This document shows, piece after piece, positions 23,864 to 37,725 of a stretch of DNA of 64,000 nt; position 1 is the stretch's first letter, and the number at the start of each line of letters is the position of its first letter. Both the position numbers and the translations under genes were made by a program. The stretch is from positions 68,311 to 132,310 of the forward strand of contig CAJNOI010000094.1 in assembly GCA_905250115.1 (NCBI GenBank), written 5' to 3'. Source of the stretch: Adineta steineri. Taxonomy: Eukaryota; Rotifera; Eurotatoria; Adinetida; Adinetidae. The notes beneath the pieces are model-generated. The model was not told the DNA's origin. It saw nothing but the letters and a program-made list of their open reading frames with translations, and ran no database searches.

Positions 23864-24589
23864 TACAAGAAATAATTGCAATATGATTAGTATAAGTATA
23901 CTTCTTCCGATAATTATGATTTTAGTTTGTGATCTATTTATTCTTGTTTTTTGTTTGTTTACATCTTGAATAAAAAGAAACGATATACTCGTCTAGCTTA
24001 TAATTCATATTCTTTTAAAAATATCAATTATTATAATAGCAACAGTACATAATAAAAATATGTTTGGCTATGATTGCTAGAATTCTAAATAAGTAGATCA
24101 TGCTAGTTTTCTACACTGTGTCATATCGGATTTTTGTATATGTATTATGCCGATTGATTCTTCATCGGTCATTCTAGCTGATGAATTAATACATCATTTT
24201 GAATATAACTATTAAAACTTCTAAGAATATTATGATCGAAATATTAATCAATAACTAATGGATATTACGTATTATGTAGAAGTTTTATACAGATTTTTAA
24301 AGTGGATGTGTCTAGAGCCGACTCTTTATTTGGGTGAAAAAAATACAAGACATAAAAAACAAAAAAAAACTTCCCTCAAAACGGGATCCGAATATGGTTG
24401 TTCGAAAAAATGTATTCGAAAAGAACCATATCCGGATTTTCATGTTTTTCGGGAGGACAGTTAAAATTTTTGTTCACCATTTTACTGGTAAATTGCAGAT
24501 AATAATCATAATTATCATGATTACCTACGAATACTATAACCCTTTTGTTTTTGTCGCGGGTCGATATGGCGATGACCTGGTTTTCTGCT
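23864..24589. other. Intergenic, mostly featureless
   Basis: AT-rich 3' flank of SHMT (poly(A)-like AATAAAAAG near 23970), changing at about 24300 to more GC-rich DNA that contains an inverted repeat (24386-24437) and runs into the decayed gene fragment. No intact gene. Confidence 0.45.
24386..24437. repeat. Imperfect palindrome with about 20-bp arms
   Basis: The left arm begins ATCCGAATATGGTTGTTCGAA and the right arm ends TTCGAAAAGAACCATATCCGGAT in mirror orientation, around a loop of about 8 bases. Few mismatches separate the arms. It lies at the boundary between AT-rich intergenic DNA and the GC-richer decayed segment, so it may mark the end of an inserted element. Confidence 0.45.
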
Positions 24590-25400
24590 TGGACTTTATC
24601 CAGGTTAAACAATCCGGCACAGAAACAGCCGGTTCCACCTGGATCCGGCAGCCATTACTGGTGATCAAGTTCTTGTGTCGGATCACTCGCTTTTTCTGGC
24701 GGATTCCGTCCAGAAATGCCGTGATTCCTGACGGTGTTCACCGGAAATTCACAGAATACTGCTTCAGTAATCATCGTCTTGGGTAATTCGAACGAATAAG
24801 CCAGTTTGATACGAAATTCTAACCTTCCAATACTCGTCGTTATTAGCTGCCTTTTCAACCGCTTCGGTAGCTCCCAGTGTTTGTAATATTTGTTTATCCC
24901 AAAGGTTTTTCGATACATAAGTCGGATCAATTTTATTCATTAATGACGGTTTATCTGTTTGTTCATCTGTAGTAGAATCATCGAATTTAAGTGAATTCAA
25001 TAAATCATCATCGTATGAAAAATAACCATTAAGATCACGAAGGGAGATATCAAATGTTTCTAGGATCTGTAGAACGCGTAGTTCTTCATCGGAAAACCAC
25101 CAAACACTAACAATAGATAGGGAATTTTCTTCTTCTAATTGATTTAAATCACACCGTAAAGTTCAAAGAATCAGATCTTTGTTAATGTGCTCATTGGACC
25201 ATTTAATGTCGTTTTCTGCTTCAATAGCATCGGCTACATTTTGTAGGTCTCAATTGAAGGTGTGTAAGAAAAGTAATCGAGCCACGCTGTGTTTTACATG
25301 GTCTTCATTATTGGGAGTCAACTGGTAGCCCAAAGCCTATTTCACCATATGGAGCTTTTTCTTTGCACATTCCCAGGTCGACCATTACGAGGTCCGTAAA
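24590..25400 (-). pseudogene. Decayed gene fragment of unknown family
   Basis: Read on the minus strand from about 25330, a coding-like frame runs LGYQLTPNNEDHVKHSVARL, then NVADAIEAENDIKWSNEHIN, SVWWFSDEELRVLQILETFD, ISLRDLNGYFSYDDDLLNSL and ILQTLGATEAVEKAANNDEY. It is broken by a frameshift or stop near 25250 and by a TGA near 25165. The composition is GC-richer than the flanks, and nearby reading frames at 24590-24780 continue the coding-like character. I do not recognise the family. The piece looks like the remnant of a gene copy, not an active gene. Confidence 0.4.
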
Positions 25401-27807
25401 CGATCGAATACCGTCGGATACGACACCATATACGACCGTATTTCTCCGTATTACCTAAGGCCGTATTATGTACATATATACCAAATAATATGAATAACTT
25501 ACCACATATATTGAATCATAAGTAAAAATCTAAATGGAGAAAGTAAAACATTAATTAGTTTTATTTTAAAGATACATAACTTACTATACATTTATACATT
25601 GTGATGAAAGTATGAATCTAAATTAAGAAAGCAGAATGTTAATATTTTTTATCTGTAAAATATTTAACTTACCATATGCATATATTGAAATAAAAATATA
25701 AATCTAAAAAAAAGTAGAATATTAATTATTTTTATGATATCAGCACTAAGTTTTTTCATGATTATACTTGCCCTTTTACGAACTCAAAATATATTCTAAT
25801 TATCATATGTATCTTTGACTTTTTATATAAAAAATTTTAATAGCTGTCATAGAAAGAACTTCCTATTTGGCTCTTTCGAGGCCACGCGAGCCACCGGTGA
25901 CTTATACTGTATTTTAATGAGAAATTGACTTACAAAATACATTTTTTATCTGTTTTCATGACAGAAAGTGACAGTTAGTTCTACATTTACTCCGTGCATA
26001 TTACTAGTTGACCTATTTTATTGTGGAGAAAAATGCTTTTCGTTAAAACAATCAACGTAAAAGAATTTATCGCAATCAGGACAGAAACTTTGTACTCTCT
26101 TTGCTTCAGTAGCACTTGTTTCTCTTGATTGTTGCTATCGAATCTTCTCATAGCAACCGACACATCTTCTTCGAATATTACGTGCAGATCCTTTCAGGGT
26201 GTGGGTGTGTTATTACTATAAGCTATCATCGTATATTCATAGATTTTGGATAATAACTAATCATTTACAAAATACATAATTTTGCTCAAGTTGTTAATTT
26301 TCTGTAAATGTATGAAAATGAGCCTAAAATGTATTTTTGTATATTTTCGTATTTATAATTCATTTAGCAGAGCATATGATCACGTTCATAGATGGTAAAG
26401 GACTATGAACTATGCACAAGTAACGCTCGTCCGAGGACTTGCTTAGCTCTTTCTCGTAGAAATATATTTTCTTCATATTTACTGGAAAAACAAATGAAAA
26501 TCGTGAAAAATTGATTTTCGATGTTTTTTTGACCCGGCGGGTACACAAGCAAGCAGACAATTTATGTTTGCAAGACTCTTCTCTACGAGACAGAGAATAG
26601 TTAAGAATATTAATGTAGTGATGTCTCTTGTTGCTGTTTTAATATAAACTCAATCCAGGCTCTTCTTCCGAATGACATACGTGCATATATTTTTATTCTA
26701 TAAATTTATGCTGTCAATAAATGAAATGATCTTTATTATTTTTTTATCTTTCTATACAGACACAATGAAACATAATAAGACATATCCTGGTTTCATTTGA
26801 CTTTGCTTTTCTGAATAGATTCTTTTAACATAAACATTTGTGAGAATGTTGATACTTGCAGCTATGACGCAGTCATAATTAATTAGAAAGATATTAATGA
26901 GTATGTCTCGAACCATAGGAGAAAAAGTTCTAAAAAATTTCAAGATAGACTCTAAAACATGCGCCATATATATTTTAAAAATTTCAACAAGATCATACAC
27001 CGAAACGTTTTTCTTACACATGGACTCTCTCAAGATTCCAACAATATTATTTACTTCTATGAATGATTCTTCCCTTGTATACTCCTACTTCCTCACATCT
27101 TTAACATCAATTTATTATTGATAGCTTTTTTCAACAAATGCTTATAGAACTAGCACTTCTATAGTTTATAGAGTAGATTAATATACATACGACATATAGA
27201 AATTAACTCTAGAAAAGTATATCTCATCCTGAGAAACATATGAAGTCATGTTACTAATTAATAATTTTGTTCATATCAATAGTTCATTAATTTTTTATTG
27301 AATTCTTTTCTCACTATCAACAATTCTATAGACTTATTTACAATTACCCTATTTATAAGTATAAGTATTATGAAGACTAAAGCTCTCAAAGAAAATAGTG
27401 CATATCATAAATGATTAAATATGAAGAAAGTGCAAGATATTTTTATTCTATCCAATTGAAATATCAGAAGCCATTAATGTGTGTAAGTACTTTTTTTATT
27501 ACATAGTAATAGAATATAATAGTAATGAAAACATTCATTTACACGACTTTTTTTTTGTTATCTCGAATCATAATATTGCACTTAAATAGAATAAAATCAA
27601 CGTCATTCTTAGGAAATACTATTTTTCTATATAATTCGTTTCACGTGTTGTTTTTTATGGATATATATTTGAAACATATAATTGAAGGTGAAATATTATA
27701 AAAATATATGACGGCATCTATCACAATCAACTGTTCTTATTTATGATAGTAATTTACTTTAGAAAAAGACAAAAGAAGAAAAAAAAAAAGATACACATAA
27801 CACACTT
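25401..27807. other. Gene-poor intergenic region
   Basis: AT-rich DNA with only short chance frames. A telomere-like G-rich string GGGTGTGGGTGTGT lies at 26197-26210. A patch of CG-containing words (25379-25460, with repeated TACGACC/CCGTAT words) differs from its surroundings and may be another remnant. No gene supported. Confidence 0.5.
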
Positions 27808-29157
27808 TTATAGAGCAACACGTCCCGATTGGTTATTATTAAGACTATACTTTGATGTAGTTTTTATACGCGTTGTTATCAATAAATGTGGACTTTCACG
27901 ACTTTGAATAGAATTTGTACGTGCATGACTATCAAGTTTTGGTGTTTGTGTTCGAACTCGTTTTTGTGAATCATTATGTCCCATTATTTGTCGTTGTTTT
28001 ATTGTTTGTTTCTGTAAATAATCATTACAAAAACAACAATGCCGACACATAATTTTTAATGTATAACGAAATTTCGAATTTGTTAATGAATAAATAAAGA
28101 AATTGACTGAATGATTTACGGTTAATAATAAAGTTGAAATAAAAAGTAAACAAACAAAAATAGATGCGTTTATATATCCACATGGATTATTATTAATAAG
28201 GCTAAATATAGTTAAGACAAGGACGGGTAATTGACATATTATATTAAAAAAACAAATAATCAAAACCATTCGAGTTATTTTAGATTTTGATTTTAATCGT
28301 TGAGCAACGACTTCAGAATGTAATATAAATTGATTAGATTTTTTTGGTCCAATTTCACGACTTACAATACGTATTAATAATATCCAAAGAATAACACATA
28401 TTACCCATGGACCTAGTAAAGATAATACAGCTGATACAACTTTTAAAATATCTAAAACTTCCATGTTTGATCGAAAGTAATAGTAAGGCATTATAGATAG
28501 TATACTAAATAAAAATATAACTATTAATGCTCTTCTTTCATTTTCACTTGAACAATAAACTTGTGAATAAAGTGGTTTAACAACAATCATTAAACGAAAA
28601 GAAGTTATTGTTACAACTAAAAATAAAAATCATTTAAAAAACAAAAATGAAGAAAGAAAAAGAAGATGAATTACCAATCCAATTTGAACAAAATGTAGCA
28701 CCTGTTGCTACAGGTAATATAAATGAATTGACAAATCCACCTACTGCCCCATTAGTTTTTGGGCCATAATAATAGATAATATGTGGAATACAGGCAAGTG
28801 TCGGAGCAATAATATCGCTGATTGCTAAACCTTGAAGTAAATTATTAACACCTCCTTTTCGCATTAGACGACGGTTCAATACTATCAACGTAAGGACATT
28901 CCCTAATGAATAAAATTTTATTTTGTATAGTATTAATAAATCTTATACTCTTGATATTTATATTTACCGATATTTCCTAAAACCATTAAAATTACTTGTA
29001 TAACACCCCACAGAATTTTCCCCGATAGTCCCTCAAGTGCATCGCCGATTAATTGATCTGCACAAATTGTAGAATTATCATCTTCATCTAATGATATATT
29101 TGTAGTTGTGTTTAAGAGAAATGTTGCTGGTGATGTTATTTGAATATTATTGCTCAT
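27808..29157 (-). CDS. Rhodopsin-like GPCR, invertebrate peptide-receptor type
   Basis: Three exons, 29157-28968, 28902-28675 and 28616-27808, give 408 aa. The N-terminus has several N-glycosylation sequons (NTT, NIS, NST) and no signal peptide. TM1 contains the GN pair split by an intron (MVLGNIG-NVLTLIVLN). TM2 is LLQGLAISDIIAPTLACIPH, and TM3 starts at FCSNWIVVTITSFRLMIVVK. The DRY position is FRL, so only the Arg is kept. ICL3 is basic (QRLKSKSKITRMV), TM6 is IICFFNIICQLPVLVLTIFS, and TM7 ends NHSVNFFIYSLTNSKFR in place of NPxxY; both features occur in FMRFamide-receptor-like invertebrate GPCRs. The Cys-rich CRHCCFCNDYL after helix 8 is a likely palmitoylation site. Ligand unknown. Confidence 0.85.
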
Positions 29158-32100
29158 TATAGTTGATAACTGAAAAATATGAAAAGAAAAAGAATATCAG
29201 TATGTTACTTTTTAATTAAATAACTCGTCTATACTCTCAATAGACAGTATCTGGATTTTATTAAAAAAAATATATATATTTTCTGGAAAAACTGTAATTT
29301 TCTAGTTCGTTAATTCTGTTATGAAATATTCTCTAGAGAAACAAAAACTATTCCGGTTTTTATATTTTTCTTCTTTAACTGTATAATTTTTCCTGGATGC
29401 TATTTAACAAAACATAATTAATAAGTAACTCTTTTTTTTCTCTAGTTATATTACCGCTCTATAACTATCATATATATATATATTCTATAAGATTTATCTG
29501 TCTTCAGTAACATATAGGTGACGACATTTTATGTCTTTAATTAATGAAACATAAAAGATACGCAAAAACTGATCGTCGTCTATTCATTTTAAACGATGTT
29601 ATATACAAGAATTAAAGTCATTGCTATCTATAATCTTCTTGTTTTTAGATCCTATTAAAATAATCCATTTTAATAGAAAATCATTAAATGTACTTCCTAT
29701 ATAAAATCATTTGAACTTTCAATGACACATTATAAAACTTACCTATTAGATATAAAGATATTCAATTACAAAAGAAAAATTAAACTAGTAGTATTTAGCT
29801 AGCATCGATCTAATATGTAGAAGAGAAAAGAAAGAAAGAAAGAAGTCAACGAAGAAAAAGGATGTTTTTGCAATCACATTTGTCTTTTTCTTTATAGAAA
29901 TTTATGTCACATAACTCTATATTTTACATGACATCAGACTCAATTGTCTATTCACCAAAACAATCAAGGACTGGAAAATTTTTAATAAAGAAACTTGTAT
30001 ATCTAGTGTAAACTTCTACAGACTCAGTTGTATGTAATTTTCGTCATAACACGCTATTCTTATTCCATGATAAACTGGCGCTAAAAACAACATGCAATAC
30101 TCACCATCAAATCAATAATATAAGTTCTTTTGTTAGATTTAAATAGAGTTTATCACGTATAACATAGATTTTAAAAGTAAAAAAAGAAGAAACTTTTATC
30201 TAGAGTAAAAGAAATAAACCATTTAAGTCGATATTAAAAGCAATTTTCTTTTACGCAATGAAAACTAAGAAATGTTGTTTATCTTGGTAAACAGACAAAT
30301 TCTAAGTACATTAAATAAAAATATCTTTAAAATGTTTAACTTCTGTTCTATCAAAGGTCATACTAAACATTTTTAAAGCAAAATAAAAGAAAAATATGAA
30401 TTTTTCTTTTAACACCAAGTAAAATATTTCGATATATATATATATCTTTTCAAACGATTTAAACAATGCGTAAAATGACACAATTGAATAAATATATTGA
30501 AGTAGGTCACAAAAAACACGACTGACATACGATTAGTGTTAGTAGTTTTTTTTTTTCGCAAGTAAGCTCAATTTAATCTCTTGAGGTCGTTATTTTTTTT
30601 TATCTAGATAATCGGATCTCGCTACATCATCTAATTGCTTGGTTATGTAGATTCATGACCAACTCATTTATTCTAAAGTAATACGATGATAAAAATACTC
30701 TTAACTTCAGAAAACAGATAGTTGAAAGAAAAAGAAACGGATGTTACTTATCATTCATCTTTACATGAAAAAGACAAACAACTACTATCTATTCTCTTAG
30801 GATAATATATGAATAAAAAAATATATATATTTCATAACGAAACATAAAAAATAGTAGATTATTTATTCTCAAGGACTAATAATAATAAATAAAAAAATAT
30901 TTCTCTTTTGTCTATAATCACATTAATTTATCATGTCATATTTTTAATGATTGACAAATATATTATAAAGGCAAATTGCAAATTATACATACGTATTTCA
31001 CAAATCGAACAATTCATAATCTAATACTGAGTGTCATAAAACATCTAAGAAAGGTCTTGATGATTTCCCTAATACACTTTATTTTCAAGTATGTTTGCTA
31101 CTCAAACACTTTCATAGAGTATTTGTTTTAAAGAAAAATAATTATATAAATAGATTATTTATTTAATGTGTCGAAAACATCCAATTCATTAATCGATAAT
31201 GTACAATCAAGATAAATGAGAGTAATAATATCTATGAATTTAGGGAATATTTTCATATCGAATTACGATATTTAATGACCCCCAACAGTATGTTATCTTA
31301 TTTTTATTAATTCATATTGTACGTTTATTAGTATAATCTTATGAATTATCTTTATTAAGTAAATGTTTACGTCATCAAAAGTACTGAAGATCTCCTAGGA
31401 AAGTCACGTAGTACGTAACGTTCGATAGGATAATTTTTTTAAAATCTAAACCTATTAAAATCCAATTAAATTTTTAAGGAAAGCAATTTGTTTTAATCAT
31501 CTCAATTAGTATTTGTAATTACGTACTTTACAAATCTGAGCTGATTAAGTAGAAAATTCACTATAAGATAACATTTTAAGATTAATTTGTTTCCATATTG
31601 TCAATCTCTATATGGTTATATGAATATTTTGTTAATATATCATCGGAATTAGATATGATTGTTAGAAATGAAAGAAATCTGAATATTAAATGTCACATCT
31701 ACAAAGATAATCGAATATTTCTTATTCAAAATGTATTTGGAAACTAATGACCTTAAACTTATAGATATGACTTTGTTTTATTGTACAGTAAATGAATCTT
31801 TTTGTTTACTTACTTTAACAATCTATTATTGTTGCTGTAAAAACCATTTTGACACAATACGCTAGCTTATTTGGTTAATAAAAAGAGATAATCGATTTAT
31901 TTCTGACACATTTTAGGATTTGGATTAATTCAAAAATGGAGAATTCTTCTAAAGATTTCTGTCATAATAATATAGAAATAGATACGCAATTTGTGTTTCG
32001 ATCAAGCAAATAATAGAAAATCTCGGAAACAAGTGAAGATGTCTAGTCTTTTTTTCAATTACAAAAAGTATTATCATATTTTTTTTCTGCCGAAATAGCA

Positions 32101-33970
32101 AATCACAGATATATTTTAAGCTTATAGATATTCATTAGTATTCTTTATAACTAAATTATCTATTCCCAAGAGTTATTAATGACCTAACCAAGCAAAAATA
32201 CGAAAATAACCTTACTGCGGACTTAATTATTTAAATAATCTAGTACTGCTTAATAAAGACTTCTAAAAATATGTTAATCTATCCCTATATGTCATACTAA
32301 CTTGTTTTACTTCTCAATAAGTTTTCCTATAACTTACATTATAAAATGAGAAGTTCATTTTGATTATTTCACTTTTAAGAAAAGTATAAAATCTCTCTGG
32401 TGACTTATTCTAAAAAGCACTTATTTCTTTTTATATTAGAAATAACAAAAAGAATAAAAAGAATGTTAAATTGAAGAAAAAGCATCTATCACGAGAAAAT
32501 TTTTTACTAATAAATCTTGTATTAGATATTTTTAGAAGTTCTACTTATCTAAAAACAAAGTAAAAATAAAGTTCTTGAAATATACTTATGTTCCACTAAA
32601 TTAATTGTTCAGGAAATGAAAGGAAAAAAGAATCATCTTTGAATTTTGTTATGTTGTCTAGTAATCTAATTTCTAAAAATGTTATAGGATAATTGAATTG
32701 TATGCACTCGAGAGAGTGAGATGTTGATAAAAATTGCTATGAAAAGAATAATATTCTAGACCTTTTATTTTTCAAAATATAGTTTTCATCGTTCTTGTCT
32801 AATAGAGATACACGCAATAGGAGATTTACAGAAATGATTGCGAGTATATCAGTAGATCCCATAAGAGACACTTTATGTCCGATTAGTTTTTATAATTAAA
32901 AAAAAATATGTCTATTCAAAATATTTATTTGAAGCCTCGTTAAATACAGAAGGAAGTGACCTAATTAAATCCATTGCACGTTTTTCTTGACATAAATTAT
33001 TAATTGTACTGTAACACTAAATGTCACAACGCAAAAACTATATTTTACATAGAATTTAAAAAATGCATAACTAATCACTTCTAATATTTGTCATTTTTAG
33101 ATAAAATAAAGAATATAGAATTCAATATTAACCTTTTTCATAAGAGTATTATGCACATTATTTGAAAAGATAAGTAATATTTGTTTCAAAATCGTTATAA
33201 TCTTAACGTTAACGTTTTTCTTCTAATAACACAAAAAAAGCCATGAACTTCTTAACTTTGAGATTGCCTTGTTATTCTTCGAAGTAGGAAGAAAACAATT
33301 TTGTTCAGCATGGTAGTTAGACTCCTCGGGGCATTATCATACTTCCGATGCAAATCTTCTACAAATACTCGCAGAACTAAAGTAAAAAACACACAATTAT
33401 AAAGTGCATTCATAATTATTTTCTTTTTAATTTCTAGACAATCGGATATTCAAACAATTTCCCCAACATAAGCCCATATATATTTTTTTCACCTTGATAC
33501 AGATCGAGAACAATATTTCTGTCATTTAAAATTAGTTGATTATTTTTTTTTTACAACTGATTGTTATATTCATTATTGAATACAAATAGGAATGGAATAA
33601 AACCGAAGTATATACACTCACACCACATTATCAAGTATAAAGAAAAGAAGAAGAAAAAATAAAATCATGTTCTTAACTCGAGAAATAACAAGCAAATTCA
33701 CCTTTTCTGTTTTTTTTGGTGTACTCGTTTTCTTTTTTGCCTTTTTTCTTATTCCGACTGAAACAACAAAAGAAAAACAAATTTTTCGAAGTGATTAACA
33801 GTTATATGTAAGTTTTACATAGAATTCACTGCGCTTGATTTTACAAGAACGATAGTTGATCATCGTCAAAAGAAAAGCAAATAAGTTCTTTTCGATTCTC
33901 AATTAAATAAGAAAAGAAAAGAATGGAATAATTTTCTAGTCAAAATTTCGTTTACTATGACAACATCAAA
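29158..33970. other. Gene desert of about 4.8 kb
   Basis: Between divergent genes (GPCR minus, TTLL plus). Very AT-rich, no ORF above chance, and no family-like translation on either strand. AT dinucleotide runs occur (29467-29483, 30434-30446). At five to ten times the usual spacer length here, it may hold regulatory DNA or unrecognised noncoding transcripts, but I see no specific element. Confidence 0.5.
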
Positions 33971-36900
33971 ATGTTAACTTATTCTGAAGAAAACGCATTA
34001 TTAAACATGAGTACTGACTTGGAAACTGATGAAATAAAAACAAATGAACAAGATACAATTTTTAAAAATAACTTACAATTACAAGAATTAAATCAAAGAA
34101 AATCTATAGACAGTTTAATCTTTTATGCTGGTACTGATAAAGCACATGTGTAAGAGAAAAATTTTATATTTATTTATTATTCTGTTTTTTGATATAGAAT
34201 TTCTGAAATACTTGAAGAACGTGGATGGTTAAGAACAAAAGATCGTCATGTGACTAATTTTACTATAAAATGGTGTTTAGCACATCAAGTAGATTGGAAT
34301 AAATTTCAAGAAGGAAAACAATTAATTAATAATATACCTGGTCAATTAGCTTTTTCTGATAAAATTAATTTATGGTATACAATACGTGATTATTTTCAAA
34401 ACAAACGCACTATAAGTGGACAACATATACAAAATTTTCTTGCAATGACATTTGTTCTTGATGATGAAAATGAAGTAGCAGAATTTTTACGTGCTTATAA
34501 AAGTATGTCTTCTTTTGTATGCTAGATAAAATAACAAACAGCTTAGCCATGATTTATTTCTTTAAAAAACAAAATAGACTTATTCTTAATAAGTGGGTCT
34601 TAATTATGAATAGTTGAGTGACAAAAAAATAAACTATGGACTTTTATTTAAAGTTCAAAAAGATAAAATTAGCAAATTAAATTCTTGTACCCAACGCACA
34701 TACCTCGATTTAAATACTAAAATTACTCTATAATAGTGTATATTCTTATAAAAATAACTACTTTTTTTCCCCAGTTTATTTGATAGTGTGCGAAAGATAG
34801 TTAATCATATGGATTATAGATTAATTTACTGTTATTACTAAAGAAGCTCTTCTATCACGAAATTAAAAGAAAAAAACTATAAGATTTATACGCACGAAAG
34901 ATTGATGAGTACAGTTTTAGTTTATTCGTCGAAACTGATCTCTTTCAGAATTTCTTTTGTTCGTTTAATTTAAATTTGTACTATAAAAAACTAAATCTGT
35001 CTGATCCTAAAATGAATGAATGAATTAAATTTTATTTTTTGTTTTGTTCATTATTTAGAACAGAATCGAACATGGATCTATAAACCCCGATATAGTTACG
35101 CCGGTCGAGGTATTACAGTAATACCAGTTCATACCGATTTAAGTACAATATTTAAATCTAAAATTGGTACGAATAATCGTCCGCAACAAGAACCAAGGTC
35201 ACCCGGCTATTTAATACAACAGTAGGTTTATGAATAAATTTATATCTAATTCTTTTTATAATTTCTATAGATATATATCTCGGCCATTATTAATAAAAGG
35301 TCGAAAATTTGATATACGTGTACATTGGCTTGTTGCATGGACAAAACCATTACTTGTTTTCTATAATCATAATGCATCAGTTACACGTTTATCACTTAAT
35401 CTTTATCATGAATTTGATTATGATCGTTCAACACATTTAACAAATTTGGTAAAAATTTATTTATTAATTCTACAATTTTTGCTTAGATTAATTCTTGTTA
35501 GTCAGTACAAGAAAGTCATTCTCGTTACAATTTTTTACAAGAATCAACAGGTATGACTATGAGTCAGTTAAAGTAAGAATAAACGATTGATTTTTTTATA
35601 AACAATTGAAATTTTTTCTTAAAAATTTTAGTCATTATTTTAATCAATGTTTTCGACCATTTCATCCAAGAATGCGTCAAGATTGGGTGATGACTGTTAT
35701 GCAAGTAATATATTACTTAAATTAGATTTACTCAATATTTAAGTCTTAGTACAATATAGTGTTTTTCTCGCTGCAAAATAATTCTCATTTTCCATCTGGT
35801 ATAAAATTTTAATCTTATGAAATTTGATACTAATTGCGTATATTATATAAGGCTTCGAAAAAAAATGAAATTTTGATTGACAAAAGTCTCTTTTATTATT
35901 ACACATTACTCATACAAGATTATTTGAAATTTTTGTTATTAACATCATCGACAAGTTAGAGATATCTAAGTTCTTTTTCGAGAAGAAAAAAACGTTTCTC
36001 ACTTACTTTGCTTATTGTTAAGATTGCATCTTGGTTGAGTAAAATTATGAAATGTATGAAGAGAAAAATATAATGAGTTTTAAAATAAGTACCAGTAAGT
36101 AGAAAAAAATAATTAAATTTTAAAGCATTCATAATATTGCTTTTTAAATATTTCATGTTTTTTACTTGCATGAAAGGAAACTTTAATAAAAGAAAGAAGG
36201 TCACGCGTAAATTAAATTATTTAAATAATATTCTTTGAAAGAAAAAGAAGAATTCTTTTAATAAACTTATAGAATATACGAACACTTTACTGATTGATGT
36301 AGTGGTATAAATAAAAAGAAATATTTCATCAGTCATTATCTAATCAATAATGGATTACAAGTCATGGCATGCGTATGTAATTACATCCATTATAACGCAT
36401 GATAATGCTCATTATTTCAATTATTTAGGTACATGAAATATGATATATCAAATTGGATAGTTTAAAATCATTATTCTCTCTTATAGAATAGATAATTCTT
36501 TACAATCACGAATTATGACTTTAAATAAGTTTATTCTATAATTATAGTTTATAGAATTTCTAGAAGATATTTAATTAATTTATGTTTTAAAATAGGAACG
36601 CATGCATACTATAATTCGTCATGTAATACGTGCAAGTAAAGATAAATTAACTCGTGGTGCTGGTCAATTTGGTTTTTTTGGTTGTGATTTTTTACTTGAT
36701 GAAAATTTTCGTATATGGCTTTTAGAAATCAATGATAATCCCGGTGTTGGGTAAGTACAATATATTAAAATAGAAATGATTTGATGTATTTATTATTTAT
36801 ATTCAAAGATGGGGCAATTCTTTAGTGAATACAACAACAAAACCTTTATTAGACGAAACACTTAGCATTGTTTGTGAATGTTTAAATAAACATAAAAATC

Positions 36901-37637
36901 AACAACCATTATTACCTATTGGTTGTTTAAAAAATTATCAACTTATTTATAATGAAGATGATGATGCTAATAGACTTTTACTTGATGATAATCAAGTATT
37001 TACTGAACAGTTAACAATTCGATATGCATTGAAAGAAAATTCACCTCGAAAACCAGTTCGTCGAACATTGCCTAATGTTAATGTTAGTCGAGCATCAATA
37101 TATCCAAATGATGTGTATACCAGTGATAGTAATAATAATATTCTTCTTCCATTGAATTTAGTTAATATTGAAAATTCAAATTCTTCCATCGTTAGTACAA
37201 CATCTGTAGATTTAACTCCAATTAATAATACATTAAACATACTTAATACAACGAATGAAACAATAGACCATGATAATAATATAGAATTAGGAAGTTTAAC
37301 AAAGCGAAAAAAAGTGGTGAAAAATTATAAATCGAAATCTTCATTATCGATATCACCAATAAATGGATCAACAAGTCGATTAAATAAGACATGTGTTAGA
37401 CGAACTCTTTTAAAAATGAATACATTCGATATTGAACAAAAAAAACCTTTTGATCTATTACCAACGATTATCGATAAAAGAATTTGTATGCAACGAAGTG
37501 GTACAGTTATGGATACTATTGAAACAAGTAGAAAAGAAAATAAAATAGTACCACATAGAATTGTTATTACAACTGAACATCAAAATAGAATGGAAAAAGC
37601 AAATGTAAATCCTGCAAAAGTTTGTACTTTAACTTAA
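33971..37637 (+). CDS. Tubulin-tyrosine-ligase-like protein, TTLL10-like
   Basis: At least eight exons. Exon 1 ends IDSLIFYAGTDKAHV; exon 2 has ILEERGWLRTKDRHVTNFTI, KWCLAHQVDW and LINNIPGQLAF, the TTLL10-type N-terminal block. The ATP-grasp TTL core follows: WIYKPRYSYAGRGI (35070-35110), LLIKGRKFDIRVHWLVA (35290), FFGCDFLLDENFRIWLLEIN (36680-36730) with DNPGVG, carrying the Asp/Glu/Asn metal ligands. The family adds glutamates or glycines to tubulin tails; TTLL10 elongates glycine chains. WGNSL begins the last exon (36810-37637), which adds about 270 Ser/Asn/Thr-rich residues without known domains. Two introns are long (about 34504-35058 and 35707-36595). An upstream ATG (33957) opens only a short uORF. 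An acceptor-like AG lies at 33938-33939. Confidence 0.87.
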
Positions 37638-37725
37638 TCAATCATATTTTTCTTCTTTTTAATTTATTTTCTAAATATATTGTTTTTTTTTATAATAAAA
37701 AAATCAATGAAACTTATATGTTGTT

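Noticed and set aside
26360..27121. Several 60-90-codon ORFs on both strands
   Set aside because: Overlapping frames on opposite strands, no domain, no splice structure; consistent with chance.
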